DNA of 64,000 nucleotides from Chrysemys picta bellii (GCF_011386835.1 NC_088791.1:24960998-25024997); one strand, 5' to 3'; positions 11,300-23,576 are shown, numbered from the stretch's first letter. A program made the numbers and translations. Notes: generated by a model from the sequence alone, not told the origin.

Positions 11300-11775
11300 T
11301 ATATTGGGATTTGTCCAGGACACTGGGGTTAACAATTCCACTATTATAGAAAGTGCTCTGGGCTCCTTAATAACCACATTTGTCCAGGACATTGATCTTT
11401 TGTGTCATTCTCAAAGATGGTTGCTTTCAATTCATATGATCCTTTCTATCTCTAGTGATAAAACCCTGGTGCATGCCCTAGTCATCTTTTGCCTTGACTC
11501 GTGCAACCGCCTCTTTTCTTTTCCCCTGAATCTCACATTTTACCCACAAGGCCTTGCAGAATACTGCAAATAAACTCATCTTCCTTGCCTTCTACTCTTA
11601 TCATTTCACCCCATTCTTTGAACCCTGCACTCACTTCCATTTTCATCCCCCCAGCCACATTGTTATTCCTGGCCAAGTTGTATCTAAGTTAGCTTTTAAG
11701 ATCTTTAGGGCAGGTGTATGTGTTTATTTGTCTATAAAACACCTATAACACTGTGTGTAATAATATTGCTGTCAT
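11300..11775 (+). mobile_element. L2-like LINE 3' fragment
   Basis: Translation near 11460-11510 gives DKTLVHALVIFCLDSCNRL, matching the conserved (L)VHAL-x-SRLDYCN block in the C-terminal part of L2/CR1-type reverse transcriptases. The segment ends in aagatctttagggcaggtgt..., the typical 3' tail of L2/MIR-related LINEs. It is heavily decayed and truncated at both the coding and 5' side. Confidence 0.6.
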
Positions 11776-12995
11776 CAGTAAGACCGTGATGGTAGCATTG
11801 CAGCTTCTGTCTTCAGTTTCCATTTCCTTTCAGCTCAGTATGTTAAAATCTATATATTTGTTATATTAATAAAAAGTTGCCTTCTCTCCTCTTCCACTGC
11901 AGTAGCCTTTCCTTTACCTTATCCTGCAGTGTGAGGTGATGAATTCCCATTGACTTCAACAGGAATTCAGAGCACTCACCACATTGCAGGGGTGTTCAAG
12001 CACCTGGCAGAATCAGACCCTACTAGCTTATCATCATAAATATAAAGGGCCAGAATTTTCAAGCTTGAGTACTTGAAGTTCAATTTGAATCAGAAGCAAT
12101 GAAACATTACAAGGAAAATGGTTCTTGTGGCATTTCTGACCTGGCCTAAAGTAGTAAGTATCAAAAGAATCTCATGAGGGTATATTCTTGAAAGATGCCC
12201 CATTTTAATGACCCGCGTGATTTGGATAGTTTGAATAAGGTTCAGACAACTATCTAGGACCAAAGATCTGCTGTCACTTGAACTTAGTGAGATGGCATTG
12301 GGATGACTTTCAGGTGCTTAAACAAACATAATTGAATATTGAGAGGTGGAAGGAAAACTTTCTGTTACTTAAAAAATCTGATTGGGAGTTGAGTATGCCA
12401 CTGTCAGAATGGAAGGCACTGAGTTGCTAGGGCAGAGAGGAAAACTCCCATCAAGTTTGAGTTATGATTTTTAATTATGAGCCCTGAGCTGTCTGCAGCA
12501 CACTGCGCCTAACCTCTGTAGCAATTGTGCCCCGTGGCACAATTCAGCAGCAATCTGGAAGTTCTGTGGCAGAATGAAATGCACAGAAAAACATTCAGAA
12601 AACAAAGTCTGTTAATGAAATTATGTAACTGTATTAGTCATATTATTTGTTTGAATATTTAATTTAGTAACAATTTTGTGAATATTTTTCCATGTATATC
12701 AGGTTACTGTCTAATTTCCAGTTTGCTACAAGATCCAGTAGTGATGTGCTGGAAAAATCTGAGCCCTTGCTGCAGAGGTTAGTGTTATATTGGCTCCGGG
12801 GACTGGTAGGAGGAGGGATATCCACTCTTGAGAAAATGTAGGTTAGTTTTCTGCTCATACAATTTACAAACATGAACAGATTTCAATTTTCTTGAATGTC
12901 TATTATTTGAAATCAATTGAGAACTTTTTCTATATTTTATAGATTTATTGTTATGTTTTTTCTTGGCTCCAGCCAGTCAATAATGAGCAGCCTGC
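11776..12995. other. Intron, one weak palindromic repeat
   Basis: At 11925-12025 a piece of the palindromic MITE family is visible (cccattgacttcaacaggaa, agaatcagaccc). The remainder shows nothing recognisable. Confidence 0.4.
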
Positions 12996-13200
12996 TCACG
13001 CATATAGAGGCCCCGGTTCTGCAAAGCATTTACGCACGTACTTTATTTTAAAGCTATGAGTAGTCTCATTGGGTTCAATGGACTTTTCACATGCTGAAAG
13101 TTAAGTTAAAGACATGCTTCATTCCTTTGCTGGATCAGGGCCATGATGCCCAATCCAACTCCCACTGAAATCAGTGCTGTTGACATCAATGGGAACAGAA
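12996..13200. repeat. Palindromic MITE-like repeats, two adjacent
   Basis: The first runs from ccccggttctgcaaagcatt to cctttgctggatcagggcc, near-inverse ends around a gagtagtctcattgggttca centre. The second, partial, carries ccactgaaatcagtg and gacatcaatggga. Both belong to the 'gaagtcaatggg' family of short foldback repeats. Confidence 0.5.
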
Positions 13201-13934
13201 AATGCTAAAAACCGTTCACAACAAAAATTATTAATACCTTTGCTGAAGTATAGCCTGCTTTCTTTAAATACAAAGAAAACTTAAGGTGAAAAATTAAAGG
13301 GATAATAACAAGCTGGTTTTGAACTAGAGAAAGAAACCAACATTACACAACTTCAAAATCAAATCAGAGTAATTTCTTAATTTGGCTCCCTTTTATATAT
13401 TTTCCTTCATTTGAATTTAGTGAGGTACCATTGATAAAGTATTTTGTAGTAATTTTCCTTAATATTTACACAAATTGAGGAGGTTTTGGCCCTCTTCCAG
13501 ATGTCTTTCCTTTTTTCCAAAGTTTATATCTATTGTAGATCATTTTCCTATTTTCCCAGACAGGCAGTCTTGTATTTAAAATCAATCAGTAATAATTCAT
13601 CATACCATGCACAAATCAGGCCCTTTGAAGTGGCCTTACCTTTAACTAGTGTTTCTATATTTGTTAATGATCTTCTGAAACTTGAGATCTCCACTATGGT
13701 TTTCCATACAATGCTTCAACAACAAATTGTCTGGCTGATATAATTGTCTTTGTGGAAGCAGTCTAGCAAAAAGTCTGGGGAACTTGAGCCTCCTGCCCAT
13801 GTAAAATACACTATTTCCAGCATCAATACTCAAGGATGCTAGTGGAAAAATCGCTTTCCATGACCATTCATGCAAGTGGTTGTTCATGGAAAATCAGTGG
13901 AAGCGCAGCTGCTGTCCTTCTCATGACTCATGTG
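13201..13934. other. Intron, nothing recognised
   Basis: AT-rich sequence without supported features. Confidence 0.45.
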
Positions 13935-14595
13935 GTAAATATTAGGGTTGTCAAGTGATTAAAAAAATTAATTGCGATTAATCACACAATTTGAAAAAGT
14001 AATCGTGAGTAATCGCGCAATTAAAAAAATGAATCGCCATTAATCGTGCGACTAATCACACTGTTAATAATAGAAAAACATTTATTTAAATATTTTTGGA
14101 TGTTTTCTAAATTTTCAAAAAAAGAATTCAATTACAACACAGAATACAAAGGGTACAGTGCTCACTTTATATTTACTTTTATTATAAATATTTGCATTGT
14201 AAAAAACAAAAGAAATAGTATTTTTCAATTCACCTCATACAAGTGTAGTGCAATATCTTTATCATGAAAGTTGAACTTACAATTATGTACGATTATGTAC
14301 AAAAAAAACTGCATTAAAAAATAAAAATGTAAAAGAGCCTAGAAAGTCCACTCAGTCCTACTTCTTGTTCAGCCAATCGCTCAGACAAACAAGTTTGTTT
14401 ACATTTGAAGGAGATAATGCTGCCCACTTCTTGTTTACAATGTCATCTGAAAGTGAGAATGGGCATTCGTATTGTTATAGCCGGCTTCACGAGATATTTA
14501 TGTGCCAGATATGCTAAAGATTCATATGTCCCTTCATGCTTCAATCACCATTACCGAGGACATGCTTCCATGCTGATGACAGGTTTGGCTAGATA

Positions 14596-14961
14596 ACGAT
14601 CCAAAGCAATGTGGACTGACTCATGTTCATTTTCATCATCTGAGTCAGATGCCACCAGCAGAAGGTTGATTTTCCTTTTTCATGGTTCTATAGTTTCTGC
14701 ATCAGAGTGTCGTGCTTTTAAGACTTCTGAAAGCATGCTCCACACTTCGTCCCTCTCAGATTTTGGAAGGCACTTCAGATTCTTAAAGCTTGGGTCGAGT
14801 GCTGTAGCTATCTTTAGAAATCTCACATCAGTACCTTCTTTGCATTTTGTCAAATCTGCAGTGAAAGTGTTCTTAAAATGAACAACATGTGCTGGGTAAT
14901 CATCTGAGACAGCTATAACATGAAACATATGGTAGAATGCAGATAAAACAGCAGGAATCAT
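14596..14961 (-). pseudogene. hAT transposase fragment (minus)
   Basis: The minus-strand frame at 14961-14680 encodes a 93-residue segment with HFKNTFTADLTKC, RFLKIATALDPSFKNL and RDEVWSMLSEVLKAR. These are typical of ZBED/hAT transposases just before the C-terminal dimerisation region, where the ALDPRFK-like block is a hallmark. The frame continues with stops into the left arm, which holds a worn C-terminal domain. The N-terminal zinc finger and catalytic half are missing. Confidence 0.75.
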
Positions 14962-15000
14962 ACAATTCTCCCCAAAGGATTTCAGTCATAAATTTAATTA

Positions 15001-15240
15001 ATGCATTATTTTTTAACAAGCGTCATCAGCATGGAAACATGTCCTCTGGAATGGTGGTGGAAGCATGAAAAGGCATATGAATGTTTAGCATATCTGGCAC
15101 GTAAATACCTTGCAATGCCAGCTACAAACGTGCCATGCAAATGCCTGTTCTCACTTTCAGGTGACATTGTAAATAAGCGGATAGTATTATCTCCCATAAA
15201 TGTAAACAAACTTAGTAGCGACTGGCTGATCAAGAAGTAG
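15001..15240 (+). pseudogene. Inverted duplicate of the hAT C-terminal domain
   Basis: The plus-strand frame encodes 79 residues with CPLEWWWKHEKAYECLAYLA, ATNVPCKCLFSLSGDIV and a final DWLIKK. This is the hAT C-terminal dimerisation domain with its W-W-K and VPCERLFS-like blocks. It is on the opposite strand from the central transposase fragment, so it came from the inverted duplication that made the foldback. The copy is open, whereas the equivalent segment in the left arm has several stops. Confidence 0.75.
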
Positions 15241-15669
15241 GACTGAGTAGACTTGTAGGCGCTAAAGTTTTACATTATTTTGTTTTTGAGTGCAGGTATG
15301 TAACAAAAAATGTCGACATTTGTAAGTTTCACTTTCACGATAAAGAGATTGCACTACAGTACTTGTATAGGTAAATTGAAAAATACAATTTCTTTTGTTT
15401 ATAATTTTTACAATGCAAATATTTGTAATAAAAAATAATAATATAAAGTGAGCACTGTACACTTTGTATTCTCTGTTGTAATTGAAATCAATATATTTGA
15501 AAATGGAGGAAAACATCCAAAAATATTTAATGAATTTCAATTGGTATTCTATTGTTTAACAGTGTGATTAAAACTGTGATTTATCGCAATTACTTTTTTT
15601 AACCACAATTCTTTTTTTTTAGTTAATCACGTGAGTTAACTGTGATTAATCGACAGCGCTAGTAAATAT

Positions 15670-15974
15670 ACATAGTTATGGAGCACACTAACGGAAAACA
15701 GCTAGACCTGCTGTTCTTGTAGGGAGTCGCAGGAAGGAAGCTCACAAAGGCAACCAATTGCAACAAAATCAGCTATACTGTCATACAGAAAGGTGATTTC
15801 TTCATCAGCTGCCCCAAATGGCAAATTCTGCACCTGCAGAATCACAGACGCTGCAGGCTCTGCTTGTAGAGTACTGGGTATAAAAGGATTGATTATCTCT
15901 TTTCCTCATAAATAACACAGAGATGAGATTTTTGTTGGTTTGTAAAGAGAGAGTTTCTCCATTTTATTATTAAT
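15670..15974. other. Intron, nothing recognised
   Basis: No feature seen. Confidence 0.4.
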
Positions 15975-16165
15975 CAGGAAGCTTTGTAATTACATGGCAC
16001 TTTGAAAGATCTCAAAGAATGTTTATCATTATCCCAATTTTACAGTTTAGGAAGCTAAGATACAAAGAGGTTATATGACTTTAAGGTCACACATGTTAGG
16101 AATATAACCCAGGGCTCCTTATTTCCAGACTTCAAGTTCTAACCACTTTTTCACTGGCTCCCTTT
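15975..16165 (-). repeat. MIR-like (CORE-SINE) fragment
   Basis: Read on plus, it contains cccaattttacagtttagga, aggttatatgactttaaggtcacac and acccagggctcc. This is the reverse of the conserved MIR core (gtgtgaccttgggcaagtca ... tttcc). Old and diverged. Confidence 0.55.
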
Positions 16166-16762
16166 TGTCCCTTTAAATCTACAAATAATGTATTTTTCGT
16201 TATATAGTGATGTCAAACTATAGCACAAGTAAGAAATAACTAATAGTGATTTGGAGTGTAATACAGTTGATAGGGAGGAAAATGTGCACTTTAAAAATCT
16301 ACATAGCAATGATTTCACAAGTTAAACCCAGTAAATCTAATTACAGGATTGTCAGTAACCGTCTGTGAGCCTGATTTACTTCAGCAGGAGCAGAAGCAAT
16401 CCCATAATCAGTAGGTTTATGAAGACTAAAGAATCCCTATTAATTCAGAAGTTTTCTCATGTTTACGCATTCATCCTGAGCACCTGTAGCTCCTATCGAC
16501 TACAAATGAAGGTGTGCAGTACCTATAATAATCATAGAATCATAGAATATCAGGGTTGGAAGGGATTTTAGGAGTTATCTAGTCCAACCCCCTGCTCAAA
16601 GTAGGACCACTTCCCAACTAAATCATCCCAGCCAGGGCTTTGTCAAGCCGGGCCTTAAAAACCTCCAAGGAAGGAGATTCCACCACCCTAGGTAACGCAT
16701 TCCAGTGCTTCACCACCCTCCTAGTGAAAATAGTGTTTCCTAATATCCAACCTAGACCTCCC

Positions 16763-17415
16763 CTACTGCAACTTGAGACCATTGCTCCTTGTTCTGTCAT
16801 CTGCCACCACTGAGAACAGCCGAGCTCCATCCTCTTTGGAACCCCCCTTCAGGTAGTTGAAAGCAGCTATCAAATCCCCCCTCATTCTTCTCTTCTGGAG
16901 ACTAAACAATCCCAGTTCCCTCAGCCTCTCCTCATAAGTCATGTGCTCCAGACCCCTAATCATTTTTGTTGCCTTCCGCTGGACTCTTTCCAATTTTTCT
17001 ACATCCTTCTCGTCGTGTGGGGCCCAAAACTGGACACAGTACTCCAGATGAGGCCTCACCAATGTCGAATAAAGGGGAACGATCACGTTCCTCGATCTGC
17101 TGGCAATGCCCCTACTTATACAGCCCAAAATGCCGTTAGCCTTCTTGGCAACAAGAGCACACTGTTGACTCATATCCACCTTCTCGTCCACTGTGACCCC
17201 TAGGTCCTTTTCTGCAGAACTGCTACCTAGCCATTCGGTCCCTAGTCTATAGCAGTGCATAGGATTCTTCCGTCCTAAGTGCAGGACTCTGCACTTGTCC
17301 TTGTTGAACCTCATCAGGTTTTTTTGGCCCAATCCTCTAATTTGTCTAGGTCCCTCTGTATATGATCCCTACCCTCCAGTTTAGTGTCATCTGAAAAACT
17401 TGCTGAGAGTGCAGA
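16763..17415 (-). pseudogene. CR1 ORF2 reverse transcriptase, motif C and C-terminus
   Basis: It begins with motif C as FSDDTKL (two Asp kept, Ala of the usual FADD changed) in the shifted frame. After another frame change it reads [65 protein letters not shown] and RRMRGDLI, the CR1 thumb and C-terminal region. It continues in a third frame at 16830-16618 (VKHWNALPRVVESPSLEVFK). Confidence 0.88.
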
Positions 17416-17830
17416 CCACACCATCCTCCAGATCATTAATAAAGATATTAAACAAAACCGGCCCCAGGACCGACCCTTGGGGCACTCCGCTTGAAACCGG
17501 CTGCCAACTAGACATGGAGCCATTGATCACTACCCGTTGACCCCGACGATCTATCCAGCTTTCTATCCACCTTACAGTCCATTCATCCAGCCCATACTTC
17601 TTTAACTTGCTGGCAAGAATACTGTGGGAGACTGTATCAAAAACTTTGCTAAAGTCAAGGAATAACACATCCACTGCTTTCCCCTCATCCACAGAGCCAG
17701 TTATCTCATCATAGAAGGCAATTAGGTTAGTCAGGCACGACTTCCCCTTGGTGAATCCATGCTGACTTTTCCTGATCACTTTCCCCTCCTCTAAGTGTTT
17801 CATAATTGATTCCTTGAGGACCTGCTCCAT
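17387..17830 (-). pseudogene. CR1 ORF2 reverse transcriptase, first half
   Basis: The 147-residue segment carries [14 protein letters not shown], motif A ([14 protein letters not shown], one catalytic Asp) and motif B ([14 protein letters not shown]). The frame ends in a stop just before motif C. The stretch after it continues in another frame. Confidence 0.9.
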
Positions 17831-18327
17831 GATTTTTCCAGGGACTGAGGTGAGGCTGACTGGCCTGTAGTTCCCCGGATCCTCCTTCTTCCCTTTTTTA
17901 AAGAATGGGCACTACATTAGCCTTTTTCCAGTCATCCAGGACCTTCCCTGATTGCCATGAGTTTTCAAAGATGATGGCCAATGGCTCCACAATCACATCC
18001 GCCAACTCCTTTAGCATCCTCAGATGCAGCGCATCCGGCCCCATGATTTGTGATCATCCAGTTTTTCTAAATAGTCCCGAACCACTTCTTTCTACACAGA
18101 GGGCTGGTCACCTCCTCCCCATACTGTGCTGCCCAGTCCAGCAGTCTGGGAGCTGACCTTGTTTGTGAAGACAGAGGCAAAAAAAGCATTGAGTACATTA
18201 GCTTTTTCCACATCCTCTGTCACTAGGTTGCCTCCCTCATTCAGTAAGGGGCCCACACTTTCCTTGACTTTCTTCTTGTTGCTAACATACCTGAAGAAAT
18301 CCTTCTTATTACTCTTAACATCTCTTG

Positions 18328-18759
18328 CTAGTGCAACTCCAAGTGCGATTTGGCCTTCCTGATTTCACTCTTGCATGCCTGAGCGATATTTTTATACTCC
18401 TCCCTGGTCATTTGTCCAATCTTCCACTTCTTGTAAGCTTCTTTTTTGCATTTAAGGTCAGCAAGGATTTCACTGTTAAGCCAAGCTGGTCGCCTGCCAT
18501 ATTTACTATTCTTTCTACACATCGGGATGGTTTGTTCCTGCAACCGCAATAAGGATTCTTTAAAACACAGCCAGCTCTCCTGGACCCCTTTGCCCTTCAT
18601 GTTATTCTCCCAGGGGATCCTGCCCATCTGTTCCCTGAGGGACTCAAAGTCTGCTTTTCTGAAGTCCAGGATCCGTATTCTGCTGCTCTCCTTTCTTCCT
18701 TGTGTCAGGATCCTGAACTCGACCATCTCATGGTCACTGCCTCCCAGGTTCCCATCCAC
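18328..18759 (-). pseudogene. CR1 ORF2 endonuclease end and linker
   Basis: The 143-residue segment starts with GNLGGSDHEMVEF, the SDH catalytic block of the apurinic-type endonuclease that nicks target DNA. A basic linker follows (RRPAWLNSEILADLKCKKEA). The first catalytic residues of the endonuclease lie upstream of the truncation and are missing, so it cannot be active. Confidence 0.85.
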
Positions 18760-18812
18760 TTTTGCTTCCCCTACTAATTCTTCCCTGTTTGTGAGCAGCA
18801 GGTCAAGAAAAG

Positions 18813-19434
18813 CTCAGACCACTGTGCATAGCAACATGTAACTTTAAATCAAAATATCAAGTGCAAAACAATTTTAAAGGCAGATTTTCAAAGAGTTTAC
18901 GTACAGAGTCGTGCTGGTAAATTTCACATGCAATTGTGCACCTGTCTTGGTCACACAATTACTGAACTCCTGCACCTGCCTGTGGTCAATTGTGGTTATT
19001 GGCTCATGCAGTTACCCAATTTGCACATGAAAACTGCTTGCATGCTGTAGTTTCTGTTCTAATCCAAATATTAAGGGAGCCCTAGATCCAAATGGAGGGA
19101 TTCTAGATGCTCAGTATCTCTCTGAATTAGGCTCTTACTTGGCAATACAATGTCCAACCTCTTTTTTTCCTATATGGAGTTCTTTAAAGATGATCTGAAA
19201 GTAGTTTTTGGGTTTGTGTTTAAATTTATGATAAATAGCAAGAGCTGAGCACATAACTGAATTTAAATTAACCCTTTTTTCCCCAAAATTGCAAATTACA
19301 TCTTGCCACTCCTGATGACATGCCCTACACTATTTGCAAGCCCAATCATTATGGCAAAGTAAGAAAACATTTTCCTACTGTCAATCCCAGTTGGCTAGCA
19401 CCAGCAGAGTTATTTGGTGGTTGTGTTACAGAGC
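18813..19434. other. Intron, nothing recognised
   Basis: AT-rich; a weak gattttcaaa repeat piece lies at about 18880. Confidence 0.4.
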
Positions 19435-19572
19435 TGAGTGAATCACTGATTTTTCAGTTCTCTGGCAGTTGTGAATAAACTGGAAAAAGTTTCAGGTCAC
19501 ATTAAACAAAAATTGAAAATTCTGAAAAGTTCTGGTGAGTTGAAAAGGTCGACAAAAATTTGTTGAACAACC
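19435..19572. repeat. A/T-rich 'aaaattt' foldback repeat fragment
   Basis: Repeated aaaaattgaaaattctgaaaa and ggtcgacaaaaatttgttga blocks resemble those at 36890-37440 and 53268-53450. The family is unidentified, probably a nonautonomous DNA element. Confidence 0.35.
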
Positions 19573-19621
19573 CTGGCTAGATAACCTCTTGAAGGAGGTG
19601 GTGGTGATGCTTCTTCTTCCC

Positions 19622-19905
19622 TTATTTAAAAATTCTAAAGCCAAAAGGGACCATTGTGATTATGCAGTCTGACTGCTTGTATAGCACAAGACATAGAACT
19701 TCCCCAAAATAATTCCTATAGTATGTCTTTGAGAAGAACATCCAATCTTGATTTTAAAGTTGTCAGTGATGGAGAATCCACTGTGACACCTTGGTAAATT
19801 GTTCAAATGGTTAATTACTTTAACTGATAAAAATGTACACCTTATTTCCAGCCTGAATTTGCCTAGCTTCAACTTCCAGCCATTAGATCATATATGTTTC
19901 TCTGC
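19622..19905 (-). mobile_element. CR1-like 3' fragment
   Basis: The plus strand reads aagccaaaagggaccattgt ... gatggagaatccactgtgac ... ggttaattacttt ... agcttcaacttccagccatt. This is the antisense of a common sauropsid CR1-type 3' coding region. A second copy of its beginning is at 44436-44600. Confidence 0.6.
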
Positions 19906-21224
19906 GAGACGTTTAGGCTGGTGGCTGGTCACTCATCGGGGTTATGGGAGACCAAGGTTCAATTCCCACCTCTCTCTGATGCGTATCAGAGATTTGAACT
20001 TGTCATTTCAGAAGACTTTCTGGGCATCTTATGATACAGGCTTCAGCCATCTATTATTTGGGGAACATGAAGACATTTCCTGCTAAATGCCCCTTTCACT
20101 GGCTATTTGGAGTACTCGGCCTATAAACTTGCAGTCAGCAATGTTTCTTTAATATAAATTCACATGTTTAGTGGTGCAATCACCTAGGCCAGGATTTGGT
20201 TACATTTCAGAGAGCAAAGAGAAACTGTCTCATGGGTGTACCCCAAAAGGCTAAGTCCAAGTCTGCTTTCCTATGCACAACGTTCACAAATGAAAAGAAG
20301 CGGGGGAGGGGAATCTTTGATAGGTATTGTATACCTCTATATCACAGTGGTAATTTGTAACCAGAGAAGCTAGGCTAGTTGTGAGGTCCACAAAGGGCTT
20401 CACGGTTGTCAGCACCATAATATTCTTTGTTTAACTTGTCATGTTTATGCACTGTTTCCAATTTTCTCAGTATTGAGGGGTTATTTCCATTTTGTTAAGT
20501 ATGTCCTTTAAATCTCAACAGTTCAAAATCATTTATATTTATATTCCTCTGAGAGACAGAGCATAGTCACAGAAAAATCACTCATTCACAATTTGATTTA
20601 CTTTCATTTCCTTATAATATGTTCATTTAACATTAATACTAATCACATCTCAAGTATCTTGTCAGGATCCTTTATTAACACCGTGTTTTTTTTTTAATGT
20701 TCAGCTCATTAGTTTTTTGAAGCACTATGCAAGATTACAACAGGAGCAGCCCATAATCTAAACAGCACAAAATCCAGACCAAAATTGTTCCCCTCCTCAT
20801 TAGACTTAAGGACAAAGCCCTTTTCCTTAATATAAATAGCCTGTCTCTGTGCCTTCAGGAATACTGAACTACCTGACATTTTTAAACCAGGTCATGAGTA
20901 TCAATTTATCATGCTTTACACTATTTACTGTTCTCTGCTATATTGGCTTCTTATCCATCAATTGCTATTTCTGTCTCTCCAATTTTTCTTTCAGCCTCCT
21001 GAAGTCTTAAACTAAATCTTGTGAACTTCATATAATTGCACCATTATAGCCTAGCTCTATGCAAAGCCTTTACTAAACTCCACAGTGTTCTTCTCACTAA
21101 GTAAGTCTGACACTGAGAAGTTGTAGTCCTGACTGTGTGACCATGGAAGCAGGCAGTTCCAACTCCTGGCCAGCAGACTGTTAGGGACAAAATGTCAAAT
21201 ATTTTAGTAACCCAAGGCAGGGAG
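19906..21224. other. Intron, one tRNA-like SINE hint
   Basis: About 19905-19985 reads ggctggtggctggtcactca and ggttcaattcccacctct, a B-box-like promoter pattern of a tRNA-derived SINE, but too worn to name. Nothing else was recognised. Confidence 0.35.
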
Positions 21225-21320
21225 ATTATCTAGCAGTTAGGTCAAGAGACCCAGGGGCTTGGGAGCTCAGTTTTGTTATGAACTCACTGTGTGACCTTTG
21301 GCAAGTCACTGCATTAGCCT
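21225..21320 (+). repeat. MIR-like SINE, 5' part
   Basis: It holds gggagctcagttttgtta...actcactgtgtgacctttgg then gcaagtcactgcattagcct, the MIR core on plus. It seems to continue at 21655 after about 330 bp of unrelated sequence. Confidence 0.55.
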
Positions 21321-21654
21321 TCCAGTAGCCACCATCTTGTCAGACATCACTCCCTTATACATGTAATATTATATATCAGCAACTTTAAAATGAACATCAA
21401 CAACAACAAAACTCACAATGTGTACACAACAAAATGTATCTCAAGATTTATTATTACCATTTTCCTTCCTATCCTCTCTTCTCTTTATCCACCCTTGCTG
21501 TCCTTTCTCTAGCTTAAGGCCTTAACATGCAAATGGATCTTCTAGATGATAATCACTTTGGCTCACAATCCTCTCCTCTTAATTTGTCTTTGAAGTTTCA
21601 TGCACATATTTGGGGTTATAGAAATAATAAACAATTTCACGCCATTGAGCCCCC

Positions 21655-21790
21655 ACTTTATCCATATATAAAGCAGGGATAATACCCACCTCCAAAAGGG
21701 TGTTTTAAGGGTTAACTCATTTAATGTTTGGAAAGCACTTTGAGAGCATTCTTGGAAAACTGTTGTGTATTTGCAAAGAATCATTGCTAT
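21655..21790 (+). repeat. MIR-like SINE, 3' part
   Basis: It reads tataaagcagggataatacc, cacctccaaaagggtgtttt, aagggttaactcatttaatg, then ggaaagcactttgagagc, matching the 3' half of MIR-type SINEs. Confidence 0.55.
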
Positions 21791-23576
21791 ATTATTTTAA
21801 GACAGCGTGTGGTATTTAATTGCTTAACTAATATATTTTTAAAAACTAGTAACATGAAGTTACCAAGTTACAATTAAAGCTGTTAAAATATTTCTCCATC
21901 AACCCTCACCTCCACCCCATTATCCTCTGCAGTTAGCACTCACATCAGTCTGATCAGCAGAAACAATAGCAAGAGATTGTGCTTGGCTTGCGTTCATAAC
22001 AGATGGAGCAAACTGCATCAGGACTTTACTGTATTAACTTTCATCTCTCATTACAGACTTCTCCTTCCCCCTCTCATCATGGCAATTATACCTCTTATTT
22101 AACAATTGATTTGTGATTAAAGGGAAGTGGAACCAGTATGTGGTATGCTGCTGCTAAAAAGCAATAGGCTGTATTTGTGCTGAATGATTATTCAGCTCTG
22201 GAGGACGGTGCTGCACTGAGAGCCCCAGAGGCTAACATTTTCTGCTTAGCCATTGAGCAGGTAGAGCAGGAGCCCTGCTGGTGCAAGTTTCCTCACTCTG
22301 CCCAATCAATATGTTCAGAAGTGTCTGCCTCTCTCTAGGAAAAGATGACTTTAATCCCCATGTGCATTCACACCCTTGCCCTCTCTCCTGAGGCTATCTT
22401 CAAAAGGCAGGGACAGCTGTGATGCCACTGCTTGTCTAATAGGAATTGGGCTGAGACATCCAACTCATTTCACACAGACCACCAAAGAGCCATCAGTGAA
22501 TAGTAAATCTTGCTCACTGTCATCCTTGGTCTGGATTTGAACTGGCAACCTAGAGATGAAATGGTCCATATCCACTTACAAGGTTGAAGCCATCTAAGGA
22601 TACTTGCTTGTATTTTTAGTGGAGAACACAAAACAAAATAGATCAGAGTGCATTACTTTTCATATGAAAATACTGATTTCAGTACTTTTCCCTACTAAGG
22701 ACTTGACCAAATGCCCAAAGAAATCAACTGAAAGACTCCAACTGATTTTAACGGCTATTGAATTTGGCCCACACCACTTAGTGCTCTTTACAGCAAAAAT
22801 TAAAATGCAGGAATGTGTATTTTTATAATGTACAGCTGCCTATGCACAATGGGCCTAATTCAAAGTGCAACTCCACGTGAAGTCAGTGGACGTTGAGCCA
22901 ATGTGCATCAAGGCTGAGTTTGGCCCAACAAGTTGGTGTATAGGGCAGGAGAGTGGAAAGGAATGGATTTCTTGGAACAAAAGCTGTTTTTGCAGATTCC
23001 GATAAGTACACTATAACTTACACCATCTTTAATCACCCTAGCCATGTGCCAGGATTGCTTCCTTTATTTAGCTGTCAGCATTCATCATTAAGCCATATGC
23101 CTTTAAAATAGGCTAGTTAAACATAATACAATTGAGCTCCTGAAGCTTCCTTTTGTTACAGAAAAGGTTTTTAAAGGTAAATGTATACTATTCAGAACAT
23201 GTTGACAGCCTAATGCATCTTGAGCACAAGAGTCTAAAGTTAATGTAATTCAATGATGACTATAAAGCACTTGGATAAAACTGACAGGCTATCCCATCTC
23301 AAATGGTATAATTTAATTTTTCTGTTGCCTTGTAATGTCTTTCTAATGGTGCTACTGCAGTCTTGGCAGGGACACAAGGTTTACCATTCAGTCTGTGTTG
23401 CTAAAAGGTATACCTGAAAACTCCACATTTTGTGGTGAAGAAACTGTACAAGGAAGCATTATTATTTCTCTGTTTCCTTTTAGCACCAAGCAGCTCCTGC
23501 TGTGCCTGCCATTTCTAATGTCACCACAAGATATGTAACCTGCACATACCCATGTGTCTATGAAAAGCATAGATGG
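21791..23576. other. Intron with one palindromic repeat piece
   Basis: At 22843-22930 gggcctaattcaaagtgcaa ... gaagtcagtggacg ... gagtttggccc forms a worn palindromic repeat. The rest has no recognised feature. Confidence 0.4.

Larger units (their letters stand above)
13935..15669. mobile_element. Foldback hAT transposon with 8-bp target duplication
   Basis: The element spans 13943-15661 between perfect 8-bp copies of GTAAATAT (13935-13942 and 15662-15669). Ends are TAGGGTTGTC and, on the other strand, TAGCGCTGTC. The left ~638 bp (13943-14580) and right ~640 bp (15022-15661) are inverted copies of each other and share motifs all along, for example the tcatcagcatgga / tccatgctgatga pair at the inner edge. 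The 441-bp centre (14581-15021) carries most of the transposase fragment. In minus-strand sense, the left arm is the normal 3' part of the transposon and the right arm is a second, inverted copy of that 3' part in place of the 5' half. Confidence 0.85.
16530..18812 (-). mobile_element. 5'-truncated CR1 LINE (minus)
   Basis: The 3' end at 16530 has the CR1 terminal repeat (attctatgattctatgat on minus, no poly(A)). Reading minus, the body gives the end of the endonuclease domain, the reverse transcriptase and the C-terminal region, in CR1 ORF2 order. The 5' edge near 18812 cuts into the endonuclease, and ORF1 is absent, the usual 5' truncation of target-primed insertion. Frameshifts and stops interrupt the frame. 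It is antisense to the host gene. Confidence 0.92.

Noticed and set aside
19905..19985. Functional tRNA gene
   Set aside because: Only a B-box-like stretch is visible, with no cloverleaf; it fits a worn tRNA-derived SINE.
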